In this document: one piece after another, positions 53,862 through 59,537 of the stretch
Numbering within the stretch: position 1 is the first letter of the stretch
Layout: every line of letters starts with the position of its first letter
Assembly: GCF_013141825.1 (NCBI RefSeq)
Contig: NZ_RZNH01000034.1
Span: 1-59,537 of the forward strand
Direction of reading: 5' to 3'
DNA: 59,537 nucleotides
DNA from: Marinifilum caeruleilacunae
GTDB taxonomy: Bacteria > Bacteroidota > Bacteroidia > Bacteroidales > Marinifilaceae
The notes under the pieces: generated by a model
Database searches by the model: none
What the model saw: the letters and a program-made list of their open reading frames with translations, nothing else
What the model was told of the DNA's origin: nothing
Made by a program: the position numbers and the translations under genes

Positions 53862-55487
53862 CTATTGTGTAAGTTCTTCGATAGGATTACCGTCGCAACC
53901 CGAAGGTGTTGAAATATTTAAGAAGCCTGAAATTGTTGGTACAATATCCTCTACAAAAATGGTTCGGGAAACAGTACCTCTTTTAATTTTCCATCCAAAC
54001 CAAAATAGTGGAACCTGGTTGGTATAACTGTATTGGGCAATTTCATCTCTTTCATCTTTCATTTTGTGCATCCAGCCTGGTTCAAGGGTAATTAAAACAT
54101 CACCCGAACGCTTTTGATTGAACGAACGTTGAACCTTTTGCATTACCCCGTGAGTATAATTGGCAGTAATTAAACTGCTGGCCGGAATTGTACTGGCCAC
54201 ACCTGTAAATTGAATCAAAAAATTTGCGGCTTTCAATTGCATCTCTTCCAAAGATAGTTTCGAATCTTCAATCAACTGATGGTTTAAATAAACCTGCTGT
54301 GAATCGTATCCTAAAATCCAATCTCCACTTCCATACAAAACATTCAAATAAGATTTCAAAAGTGCCATGGCATTGTATGAACTGAAATATCCGTTAGGAA
54401 TATTTTGTGCTTTTAAATTTTCTGGTGTGTAGTTGGCCGATTGATCTGCCGTTAAAAATACCAGGACATTTTCCAGGCCAATCTGCTCATCCAGGAAATC
54501 CAAAAAGTGTTCAATCTCTCGGTCTAACCTGATAAAATTATCAATCATCTCGGCAGCAAATGGAGAAAATTCCCGATGCTTATAATCAAGGCACGAAAAA
54601 GTGATTGCCAAAAAGTCGGTATCATCATCGCGCCCTAAATTTTCATTGATAATGGCTGAAATTGCAAAATCCTTCACCAACATATTTCCAAATGGAGTGG
54701 CTTTGATAGCCTTATAACCGTAGGTTCTTTTTTCTTTATTCAAATCATAGTAAAAATCAGACGACAGTCCTACTTTTCCAAGTATCTTTTCAGAGATTCC
54801 CGGCTTATCCTGTCCATCGAAAGGAGTCCAAATTCGGTCCATATAAAAATCAGCAAAATTCTTATTATTGAATTCGCTCACCCAATTGTAAATGGTATCC
54901 TGATAATGTGAGGAGGTGATAAATTTGCCTGAGAAGTTATCCATCCAATAAGCTCCATCGGCCGCATGACCAGCAGAAAACAGGGCTGCTTCGGCATTTA
55001 ATCCTACTCCTATTACTCTTGAATGATGGTTGAACAGCTTAATCTCATCGCCTACTGTTGGGGCCAAGAGGTTTTTGGGAGATTTTCCTTTCTCTTTCGA
55101 TTCAACTCCTACCAGCTTTGCAGTTTCATCCTCTTTTGCAAGATTTAATTCTCCAGATAAACGATCGTACCACCCATGAGAAATAATACCATGATATGCA
55201 GGAGGAGTTCCTGTAAAAATGGTAGCATGATCGGGACCTGTTTGTGAATACAGATAGCTAAACTTGGTATTCTTACAGTAAGTTCCCTGGTTCATTAAAC
55301 GTTTAAAACCCTTGTCGCCAATTAAGTTTGAAAATCGGAAGTAATAGTCAGGTCTCAAATGATCCACAACAATACCTACAACCAATTTGGGTTGTTCCGA
55401 AGGTATTTTTCTGGTTCTTTGCGCGTTTACTAATAAGGTATTTGTGATAAAAAATATCAGTAATATGATTCCGATTCGTCTGTTCAT
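53862..55487 (-). CDS. PafA-like alkaline-phosphatase-superfamily protein, probably catalytically inactive
   Basis: A 541-residue exported protein (signal ending near VNAQ) with the PafA-type fold: VVGIVVDHLRPDYYFRF, SQTGPDHATIFTGT and AGHAADGAYWMD. Compared from memory with Elizabethkingia PafA, D42 and T83 match D38 and T79 with equal spacing. However, N100 is H104, K162 and R164 are N164 and E166, H309 is R305 (D305 is kept as D301), H353 is Q349 (D352 is kept as D348), and H486 is Q491. All three zinc histidines and the three phosphate-binding residues are therefore changed. It may be a pseudoenzyme or have other chemistry. Confidence 0.8.
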   Translation of the reverse strand: MNRRIGIILLIFFITNTLLVNAQRTRKIPSEQPKLVVGIVVDHLRPDYYFRFSNLIGDKGFKRLMNQGTYCKNTKFSYLYSQTGPDHATIFTGTPPAYHGIISHGWYDRLSGELNLAKEDETAKLVGVESKEKGKSPKNLLAPTVGDEIKLFNHHSRVIGVGLNAEAALFSAGHAADGAYWMDNFSGKFITSSHYQDTIYNWVSEFNNKNFADFYMDRIWTPFDGQDKPGISEKILGKVGLSSDFYYDLNKEKRTYGYKAIKATPFGNMLVKDFAISAIINENLGRDDDTDFLAITFSCLDYKHREFSPFAAEMIDNFIRLDREIEHFLDFLDEQIGLENVLVFLTADQSANYTPENLKAQNIPNGYFSSYNAMALLKSYLNVLYGSGDWILGYDSQQVYLNHQLIEDSKLSLEEMQLKAANFLIQFTGVASTIPASSLITANYTHGVMQKVQRSFNQKRSGDVLITLEPGWMHKMKDERDEIAQYSYTNQVPLFWFGWKIKRGTVSRTIFVEDIVPTISGFLNISTPSGCDGNPIEELTQ

Positions 55488-55523
55488 CCTGTAAAAATGT
55501 TGGCGTTAAAAAATTGTCCGCAA

Positions 55524-55531
55524 CAAATATA
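55524..55531 (-). promoter_or_regulatory. -7 motif for the PafA-like gene
   Basis: TATATTTG on the minus strand matches TAnnTTTG, with transcription starting near 55517 and a leader of about 30 bases. Confidence 0.6.
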
Positions 55532-55576
55532 GTGGATTCACACCTATTTAGGGAATTGTTGTGCAGGTTTAGATGT

Positions 55577-55927
55577 TTATTTAGATTGAGCTTGGTAACG
55601 GATTACATCCACTTGCTCCATGGTGATCATTCCTCCTCCACCCGATTTTTCGATTAGCAATTCCAGAATGTGCAGAAAGCCCTCTACTTTTTCTGTAGAA
55701 TCAACAATTTCAACAATAATTGGCAAATCGTCGGCAAGCGAAAAGATTTTTGAGCTGTGAATTCTTGTGCTGGCTCCGTATGACATGATTCCCCGATGTA
55801 CTGTAACACCAGCCAAACCATATTTTTTGGCACCATAAACTATGGCTTCATACAGTGGGCGCTGATATACCCTATCGGCCTCTCCAATAAATACACGAAG
55901 TAATTTTGCTTTTCCTTTTAGTTTCAT
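55577..55927 (-). CDS. DUF190 (PII-like) protein
   Basis: A 116-residue protein with the DUF190 pattern (LLRVFIGEADRVYQRPLYEAIVYGAKKYGLAGVTVHRGIMSYG), a fold related to PII signalling proteins. DUF190 genes are often next to crcB, as here (57 bases downstream of it). A regulatory or nucleotide-binding role in fluoride or ion homeostasis is suggested by context but not established. Confidence 0.88.
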   Translation of the reverse strand: MKLKGKAKLLRVFIGEADRVYQRPLYEAIVYGAKKYGLAGVTVHRGIMSYGASTRIHSSKIFSLADDLPIIVEIVDSTEKVEGFLHILELLIEKSGGGGMITMEQVDVIRYQAQSK

Positions 55928-55984
55928 TTTGATAGATATGAGCTTTCAGATCTTAGATCTACGCACCTCTATCTAATCTCTGAA

Positions 55985-56362
55985 CTAAAACAACTTGTGA
56001 ATCTGGGTACCTAAATACACCGCCAGGAGACCAAGAAAAACGCTTCCTCCCAGATACATAGAAAGATACAAAAAACCGCTGTCTTTTAAAAGATTCAATT
56101 TATCGAAAGCAAAAGAAGAAAAAGTGGTAAACCCGCCACAAAAACCTACGGCAAGAAACATCCTCACCTCAGGACTAATTAAATTATCGCGTTCGGCAAG
56201 AGAGTAGACCACTCCAATAATAAAGCTACCCACTATATTTACAGTCATGGTGCCTATCGGGAAAATTGTATCGAATAAGCGATGTAATCCCTGACCGATT
56301 AAAAAACGAGAAACACTTCCCAAAAAACCTCCCATACCAATTAGCAGTAGCGTACGTAACAT
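55985..56362 (-). CDS. crcB: Fluoride exporter CrcB/Fluc
   Basis: A 125-residue membrane protein with four helices. Key sequence: GGFLGSVSRFLIG, the GTMTVNIVGSFIIG pore segment with the conserved Asn, and GFCGGFTTFSSFAF. It works as a dual-topology dimer that passes fluoride. I chose the ATG at 56362; the ATG at 56386 would add eight residues. I saw no fluoride riboswitch in the leader. A -7 motif lies at 56420-56427. Confidence 0.94.
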   Translation of the reverse strand: MLRTLLLIGMGGFLGSVSRFLIGQGLHRLFDTIFPIGTMTVNIVGSFIIGVVYSLAERDNLISPEVRMFLAVGFCGGFTTFSSFAFDKLNLLKDSGFLYLSMYLGGSVFLGLLAVYLGTQIHKLF

Positions 56363-56419
56363 CTTACAATAATTAATAATGAACAATTCGTAATGAATAA
56401 TATGGATTTATTCGTAGGG

Positions 56420-56427
56420 CAAAGGTA
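56420..56427 (-). promoter_or_regulatory. -7 motif for crcB
   Basis: TACCTTTG on the minus strand matches TAnnTTTG; transcription would start near 56413, about 50 bases before the start codon. Confidence 0.6.
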
Positions 56428-56454
56428 GTGTTATTGTTTTAATTATTAGTGAAG

Positions 56455-56490
56455 CACAAAAAATGGCCACTCATAATTGAATGGCCATTT
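56455..56490 (-). terminator. Terminator after ychF
   Basis: AAATGGCCA (56461-56469) and TGGCCATTT (56482-56490) form a nine-pair stem followed by six T's on the minus strand. Confidence 0.9.
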
Positions 56491-56511
56491 ACTATATCGC
56501 TTTGATGAAAA

Positions 56512-57612
56512 TTATACATTAAAACGGAAGTGCATAATGTCACCATCCTGTACAACGTATTCTTTCCCTTCAACATTCATTTTACCAGCATCCTTACAGG
56601 CACTTTCCGAACCAAGATCAACGTAATCGCTGTACTTAATAACCTCTGCTCTAATGAAACCTTTTTCGAAATCGGTGTGAATTACTCCTGCCGCTTGTGG
56701 CGCTTTTGCACCTTTCGGATAGGTCCAGGCACGAACCTCTTTTTTACCTGCAGTAAAATAAGTCTCTAATTCCAACAAGGTGTATGCTGTTTTAATCAAC
56801 TTATTCACGCCTGGTTCTTCCAAACCTAAATCTTCCAAAAACATTTGCTTCTCTTCGTAAGTTTCCAGTTCCGAAATATCAGCTTCAATAGCTGCACCAA
56901 TTAAAAGAATTTCGGCATGTTCGTCTTTAACAGCTTCTTTTACTGCTTCAACATATTTGTTACCTGTTTTTACAGCTGCCTCATCAACATTACAAACATA
57001 AAGAATAGGTTTTGTTGTAAGTAGGTAAAGGTCTTTTGTAACTTCTTCTTCCGATTCAGTTAACTCTACAGTTCTTGCAGATTTACCTTGCTCTAAAGCT
57101 TCTTTATAGCGATTTAGAACCTCAACCAGTTTTTTAGCTTTCGCATCTTTACCGGTTTGAGCAATCTTAGCTGATTTTTGGATGCGTGCTTCAACCGTTT
57201 CCAAATCCTTCAACTGTAATTCCGTATCAATTGTTTCCTTATCGCGAACCGGATCAACATTTCCATCAACATGGGTAATATTATCGTTCTCGAAACAACG
57301 TAACACATGAATAATTGCATCTGTTTCGCGAATGTTAGAAAGGAATTTATTCCCTAAACCTTCACCCTTGCTGGCTCCTTTTACCAAACCTGCAATATCA
57401 ACAATCTCAACAGTAGCTGGCTGTACTCTTTCAGGATCAACCAAATCAGAAAGTTTAATCAATCTATCATCTGGTACAGTAATTACACCTACATTGGGTT
57501 CAATTGTACAAAAAGGAAAGTTAGCCGATTGTGCTTTCGCATTCGACAAACAATTAAACAAAGTTGATTTACCTACATTTGGTAAGCCCACAATTCCGCA
57601 CTGTAATGCCAT
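56512..57612 (-). CDS. ychF: Redox-regulated ATPase YchF
   Basis: A 366-residue Obg-family P-loop NTPase that prefers ATP. The G1 motif is GLPNVGKSTLFNCLS, followed by DIAGLVKGASKGEGLGN, with a coiled-coil insert (about 120-200) and a C-terminal TGS domain (about 280-365) ending in HFRFNV. It binds ribosomes and modulates stress responses in other bacteria. A strong promoter lies upstream on the minus strand. Confidence 0.97.
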   Translation of the reverse strand: MALQCGIVGLPNVGKSTLFNCLSNAKAQSANFPFCTIEPNVGVITVPDDRLIKLSDLVDPERVQPATVEIVDIAGLVKGASKGEGLGNKFLSNIRETDAIIHVLRCFENDNITHVDGNVDPVRDKETIDTELQLKDLETVEARIQKSAKIAQTGKDAKAKKLVEVLNRYKEALEQGKSARTVELTESEEEVTKDLYLLTTKPILYVCNVDEAAVKTGNKYVEAVKEAVKDEHAEILLIGAAIEADISELETYEEKQMFLEDLGLEEPGVNKLIKTAYTLLELETYFTAGKKEVRAWTYPKGAKAPQAAGVIHTDFEKGFIRAEVIKYSDYVDLGSESACKDAGKMNVEGKEYVVQDGDIMHFRFNV

Positions 57613-57665
57613 GGCAATTCTATATTATTTTGATTTGCTTATAATTCTATTTTCAAAAATCTGTG

Positions 57666-57694
57666 CAAAAGTACACTTTAATTTTCGATGTGCC
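57666..57694 (-). promoter_or_regulatory. Promoter for ychF
   Basis: TACTTTTG at 57673-57666 on the minus strand, with TTG (57694-57692) 18 bases upstream. Transcription would start near 57659. Confidence 0.65.
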
Positions 57695-57785
57695 AATTTT
57701 CATTCATCTCTCCTAAAAATTTGTTAATCGAATAAAAAGGATGAGATTAATGAACTATTTAACTTATATTTTGCTAGTTTTATAA

Positions 57786-58838
57786 ATGTCGCATATGATC
57801 CGAAAACTACTTATTATATTATCATTTGTTTTGATTTCCTTGGCAACACCTAGTGCCCAGGAAAAGCCTGTGATTAAATTTGGGCATATCGACAAACATG
57901 TTAGAAAAACTCCTGATAGTGTTACATACAATCTGGTTAAACTTCACAATTACCTGGCAGAACCAGCGGTGACCCAAAGCGAAGCCGTAAGAGCATTTTA
58001 CTTTTGGATCATCAAAAATATCAGTTATAAAAATAAAATCGAGCTATTATATGACCCAAAAGTCTTGTTCTATATGGGCTCAAACAACTGCTCTACCCCG
58101 GTATGCGTTCTGAAAAGAAAAATGGCTGTTTGCGAAGGCTTTTCCCGACTGTTTCAATATTTCTGCCAGCAATCTGGAATCGAATGTTACTCAATTAGCG
58201 GATATATCACCAAAAATGGTGCTTTACAAGATAGAGCCACTCATGCCTGGAATGTTGCCAAGGTAGATGGTGTTTGGTTCTGTTTCGACTTAAGTTGGGC
58301 CAATGCAATTCTGCATCATACAGGGATTAAAAGTAAGGCCAACGAGTTTTTTATGGCTACGCCCGAAGAATTTATCAATACACATATGCCACTGATACCA
58401 ATGTGGCAATTCCTGGAAAATCCTGTTCCATTAGAAATTTTCAATGCGGGTGAAGATGCCATTGACAGGTATATCGCTGAAACTCCAAAATCCTATCATT
58501 TTACCGACAGCATTGCTGAGTACAATAAGCTAACAAGTTCGAAACGAAGATTGAAAACCGCTGAAGAAATTTACCGTGTAAATCCGGCCAATAAATTTAA
58601 CCTGGCTATGGAATATTACAGGTATTCCAGAATTATTCTGAATTTCGAAGGCGATATCGATGCTTTGCAGTATTACCACTTTATTAAAGCAAGGAAAAAA
58701 CTGATTAAAGCAGTGGAGCTGTTTAGTACTTCTACAGATATTTCATCCAAAATAATGAAACTACAGTCGATGGATAACTTAAGGATAATTGAAAGAGTAA
58801 TTGATCAGGAAAGTGAGAACTTTATTTACCTTGATTAG
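57786..58838 (+). CDS. Secreted transglutaminase-fold protein
   Basis: A 350-residue exported protein with signal peptide (LISLATPSAQ). A transglutaminase/protease-like domain at about 60-175 keeps the triad: C116 in MAVCEGFSRLF, H153 in ATHAWN and D168 in CFDLSWA. Such periplasmic domains are peptidases or amidases of unknown substrate. The C-terminal half is helical and unassigned. The start could be 57786 or the ATG at 57795. Its 3' end overlaps the convergent truncated gene by 4 bases. Confidence 0.88.
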   Translation: MSHMIRKLLIILSFVLISLATPSAQEKPVIKFGHIDKHVRKTPDSVTYNLVKLHNYLAEPAVTQSEAVRAFYFWIIKNISYKNKIELLYDPKVLFYMGSNNCSTPVCVLKRKMAVCEGFSRLFQYFCQQSGIECYSISGYITKNGALQDRATHAWNVAKVDGVWFCFDLSWANAILHHTGIKSKANEFFMATPEEFINTHMPLIPMWQFLENPVPLEIFNAGEDAIDRYIAETPKSYHFTDSIAEYNKLTSSKRRLKTAEEIYRVNPANKFNLAMEYYRYSRIILNFEGDIDALQYYHFIKARKKLIKAVELFSTSTDISSKIMKLQSMDNLRIIERVIDQESENFIYLD

Positions 58839-59390
58839 TGGAGAAGTGTCGATAGTTCGACCTGCTTGTACCCATCTCCAATCTCAAATAAAGATTTTGA
58901 AAGTTTCTTCTTAATTAATTGTTCCACTTCGGTTTCGGTAACATGCTCACCTCCATACATTCTTATCCGCATTGGAAATCCATTTTCAATAACTTCCATG
59001 AACGATTCTAAATGCAAATACAATTTCGATTCGGTGTGCTGCAGTAAACTTTCCATAAAGTCGCTATACAAATCAAGATTTAAATCGTAGTGAATGTAAT
59101 TTTTTAAGTTTTCGGCCACCCAAATTTCTTCTACCACCTTATTATTTTGCTTCACCAAATATTTCCTTGATACAAAACCTGCAATTGAATTGTAGTTGGG
59201 GGTCATTTTAATTTCAGTTTTAGGAACAACATTGTTTTGTTTTCCTGATATGCCTTCCACAATTTTTTGTAATTCTTCCTGATCCTTTTTACGCAAGCTC
59301 TTTTTAAAGTAATTATTCTGAGCGGTATATTGAATGTCGGCACTCAATCTTGAACTTAGCATGGCTTTATTAAAAGCCTTAATACTTCCC
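58835..59390 (-). pseudogene. 5'-truncated secreted DUF4412-like gene, cut by an IS element
   Basis: The minus-strand frame is open from the IS boundary at 59390 to the stop at 58835; an internal ATG at 59362 would give 175 residues. It has no signal peptide. The stretch NYNSIAGFVSRKYLVKQNNKVVEEIWVAENL resembles DUF4412-type periplasmic proteins, which normally begin with a signal. The frame stays open across the junction and meets a stop inside the element, so the 5' part was probably separated by the insertion. The DUF4412 match is tentative. Confidence 0.65.
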
Positions 59391-59537
59391 TGAAGTGAAC
59401 CCCAAATATTGGACGGTTATAAAATAAGTTAATGATATTGAGTTCGGTATTTTACCGGACTCAATCCGTTTAAATGAGTCTTTATTCTAATATTATTGTA
59501 GTAATTTATATACTCCTCCAGTTCCTTTAGAAAGTGT
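59391..59537 (-). mobile_element. End of an IS3-family insertion sequence, running off the right edge
   Basis: The terminus at 59391 begins TGAAGTGAACCCCAAATATT and continues GGAC, close to the inverted repeats of IS3-family elements (TG...CCCC...TTGGAC). The 3' end of the transposase gene lies inside. The other end and target duplication are outside the window. Confidence 0.85.
59429..59537 (-). CDS. IS3-family transposase OrfB, C-terminal end (partial)
   Basis: A partial frame entering from the right edge and ending at the TAA at 59429. The last residues read [20 protein letters not shown] and then VKYRTQYH, the usual C-terminus of the integrase-type (rve) transposase of IS3 elements. The catalytic DDE residues lie outside the window, so activity cannot be judged. 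Confidence 0.9.
   Translation of the reverse strand, partial: HFLKELEEYINYYNNIRIKTHLNGLSPVKYRTQYH

Noticed and set aside
53862-55487. Calling the PafA-like gene a pseudogene
   Set aside because: The frame is complete with a signal peptide, promoter and conserved structural motifs; only active-site residues differ, so a functional pseudoenzyme is more likely than decay.
56363-56511. Possible fluoride riboswitch upstream of crcB
   Set aside because: I looked for the conserved pseudoknot elements and saw none; the region has only a -7 motif and the ychF terminator.
1-59537. tRNA or rRNA genes, CRISPR array, prophage, defence system
   Set aside because: Inspection of the gaps showed no cloverleaf, rRNA-like or regularly spaced repeats, and no phage or restriction genes. 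A tRNAscan or Infernal run would confirm this.

Overview
The window is ordinary chromosomal DNA of a Bacteroidota bacterium, probably a free-living member of the order Marinilabiliales; the phylum is secure and the order is a guess. The evidence is a SusC/SusD pair, the GldE-GldD pair, two OmpH/Skp proteins behind BamA, futalosine hydrolase, a 2-oxoacid:ferredoxin oxidoreductase, several Bacteroidota-specific families (DUF4924, DUF6089, a COX24-like basic peptide) and repeated promoter -7 motifs of the TAnnTTTG type. I see no rRNA, tRNA, CRISPR array or prophage. Mobile DNA is limited to the end of one IS3-type element at the right edge.

Layout. 1-5.5 kb: tandem Fe- and Mn-type superoxide dismutases, a MATE exporter, futalosine hydrolase, GTP cyclohydrolase I and FabD. 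5.5-11.6 kb: a receiver/PEP-synthase-like fusion protein and korAB. 12-16.5 kb: an isolated SusCD pair behind a repeat-rich 454-base leader. 17-23.6 kb: gamma carbonic anhydrase, then an envelope cluster on the minus strand (DUF6089, UppS, BamA, two OmpH, MurI). 23.7-32 kb: NAD kinase, CBS protein, PdxJ, a hydrolase, a lipoprotein, an exonuclease, uridine kinase, a Dabb protein, ManA and EngB. 32-38 kb, plus strand: Prs, L25, Pth, an S4 protein, DUF4924, an EamA transporter and Lnt. 38-47 kb: accessory genes (secreted proteins, M23 peptidase with a 56-residue membrane protein, a DNPH1-DUF4269 fusion, a two-CW protein beside a PAS kinase, an FAD dehydrogenase, DsbD). 47-53.8 kb: RNase G, a 30-residue basic ribosomal-type peptide, HU, then mutY-ssb-gldE-gldD-PPTase. 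53.8-59.5 kb: a PafA-like protein whose catalytic residues are replaced, DUF190-CrcB, YchF, a transglutaminase, and a gene cut by the IS3-type element.

The observation I rate highest is in the 5' leader of the L25 gene (about 33254-33313). Two helices flank an internal loop whose strands, GAUGG and GAGUA, match the core of loop E of 5S rRNA, the site L25 binds. It ends 14 bases before the start codon, which suggests that L25 controls its own translation by molecular mimicry. Next are the apparent loss of most active-site residues in the PafA-like protein, the DNPH1-DUF4269 fusion, the two-CW/PAS-kinase neighbourhood, the paired hairpins upstream of susC, and two small genes of 30 and 56 codons that are easily missed.
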